NCBI GenBank assembly: GCA_965202905.1
Contig: OZ241868.1
Location: forward strand, 3,162,001-3,226,000
DNA from: CAYFYS01 sp965202905
Lineage (GTDB): Bacteria > Pseudomonadota > Alphaproteobacteria > MPNO01
Direction of reading: 5' to 3'
DNA: 64,000 nucleotides
The position numbers and the translations under genes are program-made. This document shows positions 8,935-19,492 of this stretch, piece after piece. The number at the start of each line of letters is the position of its first letter. Position 1 is the first letter of the stretch. The notes below the pieces were generated by a model. The model searched no databases and had not been told where the DNA came from. It saw only the letters and a program-made list of their open reading frames with translations.

Positions 8935-9260
8935 ACGGGGTGCTCCAGGCTGGACAGCGCCGGGCTGGATGCGAACATCCAGCCGCTGAACAGTCTCACC
9001 GGGCGCTCGCCCCGGCGCACTTCGTCGATTTCCAGGAACGCGGTCGTCTCGGGCGGGTCCTCGGGCGGCCGGGTGCGGCAGGTCCGGACGACAATGCGCA
9101 GCGTGCCGAACCGCACCGCACCGTCGACCGGCGCCTCGATCGAAGAAATCCTGGCGGTGACCTTGTCGAGCCCCTGCAGGATGGCGACCGGGGTCCCGCT
9201 CCTGGCCGGCCCGGCGAGCAGCAGCACGACGGCGAGCGCCGCGGTGACGCGCGCCCTCAC
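8871..9260 (-). CDS. DUF2155 domain-containing exported protein
   Basis: This 129-residue protein starts with a signal peptide (about residues 1-21, ALAVVLLLAGPARSG) and continues as a DUF2155 domain with VAILQGLDKVTARI, the central FGTLRI..TCRTRPPEDPPET and FSGWMFASSPALSSLEHPVYDVWV. The family is found beside aat and the NDUFA12-like gene in alphaproteobacteria, and its function is not established. The start GTG at 9260 overlaps the methyltransferase stop (GTGA). The gene runs 64 bp into the 3' end of aat on the other strand. Confidence 0.85.
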   Translation of the reverse strand: MRARVTAALAVVLLLAGPARSGTPVAILQGLDKVTARISSIEAPVDGAVRFGTLRIVVRTCRTRPPEDPPETTAFLEIDEVRRGERPVRLFSGWMFASSPALSSLEHPVYDVWVKSCRTSSIPERVMSR

Positions 9261-10045
9261 CGATCGGCCGCCACCGGCTTGACGGCGCTGAACCGCAGCC
9301 TGACGTAATCGGCGATCCAGCCTTCCCCGGCCCGGAAGAGATCCGGCCGCAGCGCCGCGCGCACTTGCGCGAGCAGCGCTGGCCGGTCGTCGGGGTCCAG
9401 CGCCAGGAGCACCGGCTCGGCGAAGGTCTCCAGCCAGTCGGCGATATCGCCGGGAAGCCGGGTCGGCCGGTCGATCAGCGCGATCGACGCGACTTCGAAC
9501 CCGCGCGCGGCCAGCCGGGCGCGATAGTCCTCCGCGGTCGGGAAATACCACGGCAGCAGCGGCGCGGCATCGAGTCCGCGCTCGGCCAGCGCCGCGCCCA
9601 GCGCCGCGCGGATCCGCGCGACATTGCCGTGGCCGCCCATCTCGCCGACGATCCGGCCGCCCGGCCGCAGCGCCCGCCACATGCCGTCGATCACCGCGTC
9701 CGGCCGGGGCATCCAGTGCAGCGCGGCGTTGGTCAGAATCGCATCGAACGCGCGGTCGAAGGCCAGCGCCTGGCCGTCGGCAAGGCGCGCGTCGATGCCG
9801 CGTCGGCCGGCCGCCTCGACCTGCCCGGCGCTCGAATCCACCCCGACGACCGTTCCGCACCGCTTCGCCAGCAAAGCCGTCAGCGCGCCGTCGCCGCAGC
9901 CCAGATCGAGGATCACCTCATGGGGCTGCGGGTCGAGGAGACCCAGAAGGGGGGCGCCGAGGTCGGCAACAAACCGCCCGTTCCTGGCGTATCGCTCGGG
10001 ATCCCAGCGCTGCTGCGCGGCGGAGCCGTCATTACCTGGGCACAT
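9257..10045 (-). CDS. Class I SAM-dependent methyltransferase
   Basis: This 262-residue protein is a Rossmann-fold methyltransferase of the trans-aconitate 2-methyltransferase / Methyltransf_11-25 type. Motif I is VILDLGCGDGALTALLA (about 44-60), followed by VVGVDSS (motif II acidic residue) and DAILTNAALHWM (motif IV). The substrate is unknown. It overlaps the mlaD 3' end by 14 bp and the DUF2155 start by 4 bp, so it belongs to the NDUFA12-mlaD operon. The start ATG at 10045 is likely because it falls in the mlaD tail; a later start would still leave motif I intact. Confidence 0.8.
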   Translation of the reverse strand: MCPGNDGSAAQQRWDPERYARNGRFVADLGAPLLGLLDPQPHEVILDLGCGDGALTALLAKRCGTVVGVDSSAGQVEAAGRRGIDARLADGQALAFDRAFDAILTNAALHWMPRPDAVIDGMWRALRPGGRIVGEMGGHGNVARIRAALGAALAERGLDAAPLLPWYFPTAEDYRARLAARGFEVASIALIDRPTRLPGDIADWLETFAEPVLLALDPDDRPALLAQVRAALRPDLFRAGEGWIADYVRLRFSAVKPVAADR

Positions 10046-10514
10046 CGGCCGCCGATTCGCCGCTCTCGCCGCCGCCGGTCTGGCTGAATACGAGCTGGCC
10101 CACGAGGGAGAACAGATCGATCGAGCCCTGGGTGATTTCGATTTCGCCGTCCTGCGGAATCATCTCGTCTTCGCCGCCGGGCGAGAGCGCCAGGTACTTG
10201 TCGCCAAGCAGGCCCTCGGCGGTGATCGAGGCCGAGGTGTCCAGCGGCAGTCGGATCGACGGATCGATGCTCATCGTGACCACCGCCAGATAGGTCTGCG
10301 GATCGATTGCCTGGGCGGTCACCGTGCCGATCTTGATCCCGCTCATCCTGACGTCGCTGCCCTCGCGGATGCCGTCGATTCGATCGAACCTGGCCGTGAC
10401 CTGATAGCCCTCCACGGCCTTGATGTCGGCGGTGTTGTAGGCGAAGACGAACAGGAAAACGGTGCCGACGATGACCGCCGCGCCCATCAGCGTCTCGATC
10501 GGATTCCTACCCAT
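10032..10514 (-). CDS. mlaD: Outer-membrane lipid asymmetry protein MlaD (MCE domain)
   Basis: This 160-residue protein has one N-terminal membrane segment (about residues 8-27, TLMGAAVIVGTVFLFVFAY) and a single MCE domain. Characteristic blocks are FDRIDGIREGSDVRMSGIKIGTV and ASITAEGLLGDKYLALSPGG. MlaD forms the periplasmic hexameric ring of the MlaFEDB transporter that moves phospholipids between membranes. The other mla genes are not in the window. It is 30 bp downstream of the NDUFA12 gene and runs into the methyltransferase. Confidence 0.88.
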   Translation of the reverse strand: MGRNPIETLMGAAVIVGTVFLFVFAYNTADIKAVEGYQVTARFDRIDGIREGSDVRMSGIKIGTVTAQAIDPQTYLAVVTMSIDPSIRLPLDTSASITAEGLLGDKYLALSPGGEDEMIPQDGEIEITQGSIDLFSLVGQLVFSQTGGGESGESAADVPR

Positions 10515-10544
10515 TGGGCGAGAATCCTTTGCCGTTCGATCCGA

Positions 10545-10901
10545 TCACGGCGGAACCCAAGGCTCGTATTCGCTGGTCGCGCGGTCGCGGCGCGCGCCCA
10601 TGAGGACATGGCCGGGCGGGCGATAGGCGTCCGCCGTCCCGGTGGCGTTCGCACGGTGGGGCTTCTGCCAGTCCCGTTTGGGACGGCCTCCTTCGGGCGG
10701 CGCATCGTCGGTCGTGTGGTGCAGCCAGCCATGCCATTCCGGCGGCACGCGCGAGGCTTCGACGACGCCGTCATAAAGCACCCAGCGACGCTCGCGCCGA
10801 CCCGACGGCGCCGATTTCTCCCGGTAGTAGCGGTTGCCCGCCTCGTCACGGCCGACCTGCTCACCCTTCAGCCAAGTGAAGATCCGCGTGGCGATCGTCA
10901 T
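10545..10901 (-). CDS. NADH:ubiquinone oxidoreductase subunit NDUFA12 family (17.2 kDa)
   Basis: This 118-residue protein is the bacterial counterpart of the accessory complex I subunit NDUFA12/B17.2, found in alphaproteobacteria. It shows the family pattern FTWLKGEQVGRDEAGNRYY, RRWVLYDGVVEASRVPPEWHGWLHH, and the C-terminal AYRPPGHVLMG...YEPWVPP. I chose the ATG at 10901 because it opens the conserved MTIATRIFTWLKG; upstream in-frame sequence is not conserved-looking. It heads the leftward operon with mlaD, the methyltransferase and the DUF2155 gene. Confidence 0.92.
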   Translation of the reverse strand: MTIATRIFTWLKGEQVGRDEAGNRYYREKSAPSGRRERRWVLYDGVVEASRVPPEWHGWLHHTTDDAPPEGGRPKRDWQKPHRANATGTADAYRPPGHVLMGARRDRATSEYEPWVPP

Positions 10902-11090
10902 GGCACTCCTCGACGGGCGCGTGGCGGCGGTCCAACCCTGTCTTGGCACCGTCAGCGAGTTTGGAATATTGCACTTGTCGGATGTTCCGTCCAGCCTGAC
11001 TGGATGGGTTGCGGCTTGCCTTCGCCGCCGCCGCGGCATTCAATGCCAACGCGATAGATAGCGATGGATCGAGAGTGTTTGGAGACATAA

Positions 11091-11480
11091 ATGGCGGGTC
11101 GCATCGAGGCGCGGCTGAGCGGGCTCGGAATCACCCTGCCGGGACCGGCGGCGCCGCAGGCGAACCATGTCCCCTTCGTGCGCACCGGCAACCAGGTGTT
11201 CATCGCCGGCCAGAGGGCGGCGCGGGTGTGTGCGCTCAACCTCATCGCGCACGCCAAGACCGCCTGCGAGGGCGATCTCGACCGCGTGGTCCGCTGGGTC
11301 AAGCTCGGCGGTTTCGTCCAGGGCGCGCCTGATTTCACCGACGCGCCGCAGGTCGTGAACGGCGCCTCGGACCTGACGGTCGAAGTGTTCGGAGGGGCCG
11401 GCAAGCACGCCCGGTTCGCGGTCGCCCGTCTGCCGCTCGATTCGGCGGCCGAGGTCGACGCGGTCGTGGAAATCCGCTAG
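11091..11480 (+). CDS. RidA-family protein with an internal deletion
   Basis: This 129-residue protein matches the longer RidA/YjgF proteins of alphaproteobacteria (usually 150-155 residues): MAGRIEARLSGLGITLP, ANHVPFVRTGNQVFIAGQ, ARVCALNLIAHAKTACEGDLDRVV and VVNGASDLTVEVFG. RidA enzymes hydrolyse reactive enamine/imine intermediates in the cytoplasm. Directly after IAGQ the sequence jumps to RAARVCALN, so about 24 residues expected between them are missing in frame, and about two residues are also absent in RFAVARLPL. The reading frame is intact. The shortened core could impair the trimer, so the gene may be decaying or divergent. Confidence 0.75.
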   Translation: MAGRIEARLSGLGITLPGPAAPQANHVPFVRTGNQVFIAGQRAARVCALNLIAHAKTACEGDLDRVVRWVKLGGFVQGAPDFTDAPQVVNGASDLTVEVFGGAGKHARFAVARLPLDSAAEVDAVVEIR

Positions 11481-11490
11481 GCATCGCGCC

Positions 11491-12660
11491 ATGCCCGACG
11501 GCGGCGACCCGGTAAAGATCGAGATTTTCGGCAGCATCGCGGAGATCCCGGCCGAGGAATGGGATGCCTGCGCCGGTCCCGACAACCCCTTCGTCTCCCA
11601 CGCCTTCCTGCGCCTTGTCGAGGAGAGCGGCTCGGCGTCGGCGGAGACCGGCTGGCTCGGCCAGCATCTGGGGATCGAGGACGACCAGGGACGGCTGATC
11701 GGCGCGGCGCCGTGCTTTCTGAAGAACCATTCCTATGGGGAATACGTCTTCGACTGGGGCTGGGCGAACGCCTTCGAGCGCGCCGGCGGAAAGTACTACC
11801 CAAAGCTCCAGGTCTCGGTGCCGTTCACGCCGGTCGGCGGGCCGCGGCTCCTGGTCCGGCCCGGGGCGGATGCAGCCCGGATCCGGACGATGCTGACCGC
11901 GGGCCTGGTCGAGCTCGCCAGACAACACGACGTCTCCTCCGTCCACATCACCTTCTGCGAGGAGGAGGAATGGCGCGCGCTGGGCGAAGCGGGGCTCCTG
12001 CAGCGTATGGGCCAACAGTTCCACTGGCGCAACCGGGGCTACGACAGCTTCGATGACTTCCTCGCCGCGCTGTCGTCGCGCAAGCGCAAGACGATCAGGA
12101 AGGAACGGCGCGAGGCGAACGCGGACGGCATCGCCATCGAGACCCTGACCGGCGATGCGCTTGAAGAGCGCCACATGGCGGCCTTCCACCGGTTCTACCT
12201 CAATACCGTGGACCGCAAATGGGCGCATGCCTATCTCAGCGAATCCTTCTTCCAGTTGCTGCGCGATCGGATGGCGGACAAGGTCGTCCTGGTCATGGCC
12301 TCGGATGGCGGAGAGTTCGTCGGCGGGGCGCTCAACCTGCGCGGGGCGGACACGCTCTATGGCCGTAGCTGGGGCTGCGGCCCGCGCTACCGGATGCTCT
12401 ATTTCGAGGCCTGCTTCTACCGCGCCATCGATTTCGCCATCGCCAACGGCCTCGCCCGGGTCGAGGCGGGCGCGCAAGGGCCGCACAAGATACAGCGCGG
12501 CTATCTGCCCAGCCCGACCTATTCCGCCCACTGGATCCGCGAGCCCCGCTTCCGCGAGGCGGTCGAGCATTTCCTGGGCCGCGAGCGCACTCTGATCCGC
12601 GACGAGATGGCCGAACTCGGCGAGATCGGCCCCTACCGCAAGGACAGCGCCGGCGATTAA
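11491..12660 (+). CDS. DUF482 / peptidogalycan-type GNAT-fold acyltransferase
   Basis: This 389-residue protein belongs to the DUF482 family (COG3146), distantly related to FemAB/GNAT acyltransferases. Its family landmarks are EIPAEEWDAC near the N-terminus, PFVSHAFLRLVEESGS (about 33-48), KNHSYGEYVFDWGWANAFERAG, and the C-terminal EAGAQGPHKIQRGYLPSPTYSAHWI. The substrate is not known. It begins 11 bp after the RidA-like gene, in the same direction, and the pair is likely cotranscribed, an arrangement common in related genomes. Confidence 0.82.
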   Translation: MPDGGDPVKIEIFGSIAEIPAEEWDACAGPDNPFVSHAFLRLVEESGSASAETGWLGQHLGIEDDQGRLIGAAPCFLKNHSYGEYVFDWGWANAFERAGGKYYPKLQVSVPFTPVGGPRLLVRPGADAARIRTMLTAGLVELARQHDVSSVHITFCEEEEWRALGEAGLLQRMGQQFHWRNRGYDSFDDFLAALSSRKRKTIRKERREANADGIAIETLTGDALEERHMAAFHRFYLNTVDRKWAHAYLSESFFQLLRDRMADKVVLVMASDGGEFVGGALNLRGADTLYGRSWGCGPRYRMLYFEACFYRAIDFAIANGLARVEAGAQGPHKIQRGYLPSPTYSAHWIREPRFREAVEHFLGRERTLIRDEMAELGEIGPYRKDSAGD

Positions 12661-12809
12661 GTCCCGGTTCAGCCGGCGTGCCCGTGCGCGAGCGCGCGGC
12701 GCGCTACGCCGGCGTCCAGACGATGACGCGGATCGGCGTGGGGTTGTAGTCGTTGACTGGGTTGTTGATCTGCGGGCAGTCGGGGATCATGGCCAAAGCG
12801 TCGATCTCG

Positions 12810-12823
12810 GCCCTGAGCCCTGA
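12810..12823. repeat. 7-bp tandem duplication causing a frameshift
   Basis: GCCCTGA occurs twice in direct succession. On the minus strand it falls within the LRAE codons of the DUF1989 pseudogene, and deleting one copy joins the two flanking reading frames exactly. Confidence 0.9.
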
Positions 12824-13095
12824 GATCGACGTGATCGCCGGGCCTGGAGATCGATGGGCCCATGTCCATCTCGCCGGTCTCGGCCGCGGGCGCGTACATG
12901 AAGAAGTTGACGTTGGCGACGAGGTCGGCCGCCCCCATGCCGTGGCTGACAAGCTCGTGCAGGAAGTTGTCGCGGCAGTTGGGGCCGGGCGCCGCGCCGT
13001 AGCGGAAGGCGTTGATCGCATTCGAGCAGCAGCAGCCGATGGTGTCGCGGCGGCCGCAGGTATCCTCGACGATGGTCGGCAGCGGGGTCAGCCCG

Positions 13096-13109
13096 ACCGA
13101 ATACCGAAT
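13096..13109. repeat. 7-bp tandem duplication causing a frameshift
   Basis: ACCGAAT occurs twice in direct succession inside the DUF1989 pseudogene. Deleting one copy joins the LYSV codons to the downstream frame GLTPLPTIVEDT. Confidence 0.9.
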
Positions 13110-13313
13110 AGAGCGTCGTTCCCACCTCCAGGAAGATGCCGCGCGGGTTGATCTTCATCGTGTCGGCCGCTGCGTAGCGGTCGGCGCGGTCGTGGGCGTT
13201 GTAGCAGAGGAAGTCGACCGCCTGCCTGCCCTCCAGATCGACGATGCGCAAGGCGCTGGCCGGTTTCGATCACGCGGCTCCACGAGACGCCGGCGGTGAT
13301 CGTGGTGTCCTCC

Positions 13314-13357
13314 ACCACGTTCTCTACCACGTTCTCCGCCGCAATCTCCGCCGCAAT
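13314..13357. repeat. Two adjacent 12-bp tandem duplications
   Basis: Unit ACCACGTTCTCT/C is present twice (13314-13337) and unit CTCCGCCGCAAT twice (13334-13357). Both lie in the 5' part of the DUF1989 pseudogene and keep frame, giving AEIAAE and NVVENVVE in translation. Confidence 0.9.
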
Positions 13358-13403
13358 GCGGTCAATATCGCGCCTTGCCACGGTCCCGGCCCGCAAGCGT
13401 GGC

Positions 13404-15746
<2,343 letters not shown>

Positions 15747-15750
15747 GGCC

Positions 15751-16146
15751 TCAGGCCTTCTCGAGCGTACACTGAAGGGGGTGCTGATGCTGACGAGCTA
15801 GATCCATCACCTGAGTTACCTTTGTTTCCGCCACCTCATAGGTGAAAACCCCGCACACGCCGACCCCTCTTTGGTGTACATGCAGCATGATGTGCGTGGC
15901 TTCCTCGTGCGTTTTGTTGAAAAACTTCTCAAGCACCATGACGACGAATTCCATTGGAGTATAGTCGTCATTGAGCATGATCACCTTATACAGTGACGGC
16001 TTTTTGACCTTGGGCCTGGGCTTGACGACTACGCCCGTCGCCGGACCCTGGTCCCGGCCATCGTCATCTCGTTCACCATCGCCGGCCGACCGGGCGGGGT
16101 GAGATATTTCGAGACGGGTGATCATCGGTCCTACCTCCGCACCCAT
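15751..16146 (-). CDS. clpS: ATP-dependent Clp protease adaptor ClpS
   Basis: This 131-residue adaptor binds N-end-rule residues and hands substrates to ClpA. The core KKPSLYKVIMLNDDYTPMEFVV (about 49-70) has the ClpS N-degron pocket motif LNDDYTPMEFV, followed by ATHIMLHVHQRGVGVCG and FTYEVAETKV. The N-terminal 45 residues are charged and poorly conserved, so the true start could be the ATG at 16125 rather than 16146. The gene sits directly upstream of clpA and is divergent from the D,D-carboxypeptidase gene across 219 bp. Confidence 0.94.
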   Translation of the reverse strand: MGAEVGPMITRLEISHPARSAGDGERDDDGRDQGPATGVVVKPRPKVKKPSLYKVIMLNDDYTPMEFVVMVLEKFFNKTHEEATHIMLHVHQRGVGVCGVFTYEVAETKVTQVMDLARQHQHPLQCTLEKA

Positions 16147-16365
16147 GATATTTGAACGCCGCCCCGGCGCAAAGCCGTTTCGGCGCGGCTTCGCCCGGGG
16201 CCGGGGCGGCCCGCCAAGGCGCAGCGGAGACCGGGCTTGAGCCTCGATTCAGCTTAATGCCCCCAAGTTTGCGACAAATTTGATATATTCTCGTCGGCTT
16301 GCCGGACAAGCGCCGCCGCGCGGCGCGGCAAGCGGCGCCGAGGACCGTTACGAGGTTAGGGCCGA

Positions 16366-17499
16366 ATGGTGGGATCCGGGGACCGTCGAAAGCGCAACGC
16401 CTTTGCCGGCCTGGCGCTGTCGGCGCTGGCGCTCGCCGCGGGACCGCTGCTGTCGCCGGCGCCGGCCCAGGCGCGCTATGCCGCGATTGTGATCGATGCC
16501 GACACCGGCGCGGTGCTGCACACGGTCAATGCCGATACCCGCAACTATCCGGCCTCGCTGACCAAGATGATGACGCTCTATCTGCTGTTCGAACGAATCG
16601 AGCAGCGGCGCCTGGGCCTGGCCGACCGGATGCCCGTGTCCCGGCGCGCGGCGAACCGGGCGCCGTCCAAGCTCGGCCTCAGAATGGGCCAGCGCATCCT
16701 CGTGCGCGACGCGATCGGAACCCTGATCACCAAATCGGCCAACGACGCTGCGACGGTGGTCGCCGAGGAGATTGGCGGCAGCGAACGCCGCTTCGCCCGG
16801 ATGATGACGGCGAAGGCGCGCGAACTCGGCATGGCGCGCACGAATTTCCGCAACGCCTCCGGCCTGCCCAACAGGCGCCAGACCAGCACCGCGCGCGACA
16901 TGGCGCGGCTGGCCGGCGCGCTCATGCGGGACTTCCCGCGCCAGTACCCGTATTTCCGTCTGCGGTCCTACCGCTATGACGGACGCAAGTTCCACAACCA
17001 CAACCGCCTTCTCGGGTCCTACCGGGGCATGGACGGGATCAAGACCGGCTATATCCGCGCCTCCGGGTTCAACATCGCCGCCTCGGCGATACGCGACGGC
17101 AAGCGGCTGATCGCGGTGGTCTTCGGCGGCAAGTCGGCGCGCTGGCGCGACCGCCATGTCGCGCGGCTGCTCAACCGCGGCTTCGCCGCACTCCGCGAGG
17201 GTCCCGACGGCGGTCGCGGCATCCGCGGCTCGAAGACCCGCAGCGTCCCCGCGCCCAGGGCCAAACCGATCCGGGAACCGGTCGACGGGAACACGCTGTC
17301 GTCGATCGGGACAGGCCGCTTCCACCGGTTGGCGCCGGCCCACAGGGCGATCGCCAAATCCGCGGGCATCGCCCCCTCCCCGGTCGCGATCCTGAGCGGT
17401 GAGGGCGGCGGAATTTCGGCTGCCTGCCTCCGCTGCCGGTCGGCGCCGGTGCGGCCATTCAGGGCAGCCGCTGACGCCCCGGTTCCTCCCGCCCGGTAA
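16366..17499 (+). CDS. D-alanyl-D-alanine carboxypeptidase (S11, DacF/PBP5-6-like)
   Basis: This 377-residue penicillin-binding protein trims the terminal D-Ala of peptidoglycan stem peptides in the periplasm. It has a signal peptide (about 1-36, cleavage after PAPAQA), the SxxK motif SLTK (S64, K67), SAN (S124-N126) and KTG (K226-G228). The catalytic domain ends near residue 275. The rest is an Arg/Pro-rich extension rather than a clear PBP5-type C-terminal domain. Its last 41 bp overlap the opposing AIG2-like gene. An AT-rich patch at about 16255-16295 may hold the promoter. Confidence 0.9.
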   Translation: MVGSGDRRKRNAFAGLALSALALAAGPLLSPAPAQARYAAIVIDADTGAVLHTVNADTRNYPASLTKMMTLYLLFERIEQRRLGLADRMPVSRRAANRAPSKLGLRMGQRILVRDAIGTLITKSANDAATVVAEEIGGSERRFARMMTAKARELGMARTNFRNASGLPNRRQTSTARDMARLAGALMRDFPRQYPYFRLRSYRYDGRKFHNHNRLLGSYRGMDGIKTGYIRASGFNIAASAIRDGKRLIAVVFGGKSARWRDRHVARLLNRGFAALREGPDGGRGIRGSKTRSVPAPRAKPIREPVDGNTLSSIGTGRFHRLAPAHRAIAKSAGIAPSPVAILSGEGGGISAACLRCRSAPVRPFRAAADAPVPPAR

Positions 17500-17902
17500 A
17501 CGGCGCCTTGTGCCTGCGGGCAAAGGCGGCCTTGTGCTCGCGTTGCCAGACCGACACGCACCAATCGCGGCCGGTCGGTCGGGCGAGCCGGCTGGCAAGG
17601 AAGACCCGGGCGCCGAGCACGGCGCCGTCGGCCAGGCGTACCGGCCGGTCCGCGGCGACGTACTCATCGCTTTCGAACGCGGCGAGGTTCGCCGCGGCTT
17701 GCCGGTCGAACCCCAGAGCGAGGACCCCCGGCGCCTCTTGGCCGCGGGCGGGAACGACGACGGGATAGTCCCGGCCGCGCAGGCAGACACGATGGTAATT
17801 CGGCAGGACCGCGGGCAGCAGGACCCGCCGCCCGATCCAGCCCCCCAGGATCCATGCGCGCACATCCGCATCCAGCAGCGTGCCGTAGAAGAAGTACCGC
17901 AT
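17459..17902 (-). CDS. Gamma-glutamylcyclotransferase-like (AIG2) protein
   Basis: This 147-residue protein has the AIG2/GGCT fold signature FFYGTLLD at the N-terminus and a probable catalytic glutamate in AAFESDEY (about 75-82). Family members release 5-oxoproline from gamma-glutamyl compounds, but the exact substrate here is not predictable. The C-terminal WCVSVWQREHKAAFARRH resembles other bacterial members. The gene overlaps the 3' end of the D,D-carboxypeptidase gene by 41 bp on the opposite strand. Confidence 0.78.
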   Translation of the reverse strand: MRYFFYGTLLDADVRAWILGGWIGRRVLLPAVLPNYHRVCLRGRDYPVVVPARGQEAPGVLALGFDRQAAANLAAFESDEYVAADRPVRLADGAVLGARVFLASRLARPTGRDWCVSVWQREHKAAFARRHKAPFTGREEPGRQRLP

Positions 17903-18091
17903 CGCCCGCGCGGCCGGCTCAGCAGACCCCCGCGGCCAGCCTTGCGCCGCGCGAGGCCATGAAACAGAGCTCCGGACGATGGCCGGGCGCCCGGGGATGC
18001 GCGGCGGTCCCGGGCAATCCGGTCGCGACCCCGTCGGCGCTCGTGATCTGGATCATCCTCGCCTCCCGCCGGACTCCGCTCCGGGATTTCC

Positions 18092-19492
18092 TCAGATGTC
18101 GGGCGCCTCCAGGCCCGACAGGCGGACCTGCTCGCTGAGCGCGGCCTTGAGCCGTTCGAGACCCGCAACGTCGTTCGCCTCGCAGCGCGCGACCAGCGCG
18201 TCCTGGGTGTTCGACGCCCGCAGCAGCCACCAGCCGTCGGCGGTGCGGACCCGGACGCCGTCGATGTCGTTCATGTCCGCGCCGGCGGCCGCGAGCCGGC
18301 CGCACACCTCCGCGATGACGTCGAACTTCCGGGTGTCCGCACAGCGGAAGCGCAGCTCCGGCGTGTTGATCGGCGAAGGCAGCTTGTCGCGGATCTCGCT
18401 CAGGGTCTCCGACCCGCGCGAGATGTAGCCGAGGATACGGATCGCGGCGTAGAGCGCATCATCATAGCCGTAATAGCGGTCGGCGATGAAGATGTGGCCG
18501 CTCATCTCGCCGGCCAGCAGAGCGCCGGTCTCGGCCATCTTGGCCTTGATCAGCGAATGCCCGGTCCGCCACATCAGCGGCCGGCCGCCAAGCCGCTCGA
18601 TCTCGTCGAACAGGGCCTGGCTGGCCTTGACGTCGGCGATGATCCGGGCGCCGGGGTTGGCGGCCAGCACGTCGCGCGCGAGCAGGATCAGGAGTTGGTC
18701 GCCCCACAGGATCCGCCCGGTCGCATCGACGATCCCGATGCGGTCGCCGTCGCCGTCGAAGGCGACGCCCAGCTCGCAGCCCCGGGACTTGACCGCGTTC
18801 TGGAGCTGGGTCAGGTATTCGGGGATCGTCGGGTCGGGATGATGGGCGGGGAAGGTCCCGTCGATCTTCTCGTTCAGCAGGACATGCTCTCCCGGCAGCC
18901 GGGCGCACATCATCTCCATCGCCTCGCCGGCCGATCCGTTGCCGGCATCCCAGGCGACCTTGAGCGGGCGGCCGCCGTCGAAATCCTCGACCAGCCGGTC
19001 GACATAGGCCCCCAGCATCGGCCGGTCCTCGCGCGAGCCCTGGCCGGTCACGAAGTCGCCCTCGGCGACCGTCCTCCCCAGCGCGAGGATGTCCTCGCCG
19101 AAAAACGGGCCCTCGCGGGTGGTCAGCTTGAATCCGTTGTATTCCGGCGGGTTATGCGACCCGGAGATCATGATGCCGGCATCGGCCGACAGAGTCTTGA
19201 CCGCGAAATAGAGCATCGGCGTCGGCCCGAGCCCGACGCGGATCACCTGCATGCCCGCACGCATCAGCCCGTCGACCAGCGCCGCCTCGAGGTCGGGCGA
19301 GGACAGGCGGCCGTCGAAGCCGACGCACACCCGCCGCCCGCCGCGCCGGCCGGTCCGGGCGCCGAAGGCGCGGCCGATGGCGCGCGCGTCCTCGGCCGAC
19401 AGGGTTTCGCCGACCACGCCGCGGATGTCATAGGCCCGCAGGATCGTCGGATCGAGCGGCTTCGTCTCGGGCGTCGTCGTGTTCCTGGTCAT
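18092..19492 (-). CDS. Phosphomannomutase/phosphoglucomutase
   Basis: This 466-residue alpha-D-phosphohexomutase interconverts hexose 6- and 1-phosphates. It shows RAYDIRGVVGE near the N-terminus, the catalytic phosphoserine loop MISGSHNPPEYNG, the metal loop VAFDGDGDRIG, the sugar-specificity loop AGEMSGHIF, and the phosphate-binding C-terminal RTADGWWLLRASNTQ. The length fits PMM/PGM (AlgC-type) enzymes. The ATG at 19492 overlaps the ugd stop (ATGA), so the mutase is translated after ugd in the galU-ugd-mutase operon, which supplies UDP-sugars for polysaccharide synthesis. Confidence 0.93.
   Translation of the reverse strand: MTRNTTTPETKPLDPTILRAYDIRGVVGETLSAEDARAIGRAFGARTGRRGGRRVCVGFDGRLSSPDLEAALVDGLMRAGMQVIRVGLGPTPMLYFAVKTLSADAGIMISGSHNPPEYNGFKLTTREGPFFGEDILALGRTVAEGDFVTGQGSREDRPMLGAYVDRLVEDFDGGRPLKVAWDAGNGSAGEAMEMMCARLPGEHVLLNEKIDGTFPAHHPDPTIPEYLTQLQNAVKSRGCELGVAFDGDGDRIGIVDATGRILWGDQLLILLARDVLAANPGARIIADVKASQALFDEIERLGGRPLMWRTGHSLIKAKMAETGALLAGEMSGHIFIADRYYGYDDALYAAIRILGYISRGSETLSEIRDKLPSPINTPELRFRCADTRKFDVIAEVCGRLAAAGADMNDIDGVRVRTADGWWLLRASNTQDALVARCEANDVAGLERLKAALSEQVRLSGLEAPDI

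Larger units (their letters stand above)
12704..13396 (-). pseudogene. UAAP2/DUF1989 urea-carboxylase-associated protein, frameshifted
   Basis: Recognisable pieces of a DUF1989 (UAAP2-like) protein lie in successive reading frames: TTITAGVSWSRVIETGQ, then RIVDLEGRQAVDFLCYNA through FLEVGTTLYS, then LPTIVEDTCGRRDTIG through NVNFFMYAPA, then LRAEIDALAMIPDCPQINNP to the stop at 12704. Three lesions explain the breaks. One is an extra base near 13250. One is a 7-bp tandem duplication (ACCGAAT twice, 13096-13109). One is a 7-bp tandem duplication (GCCCTGA twice, 12810-12823). Removing one copy of each restores an uninterrupted frame. The N-terminal part also has two in-frame 12-bp duplications. 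No urea carboxylase genes are nearby. Confidence 0.8.

Noticed and set aside
17903..18091. Small minus-strand frame of about 45 codons (MIQITSADG...)
   Set aside because: No homology, no SD and no conservation signal that I can see; the 189-bp stretch is treated as spacer.
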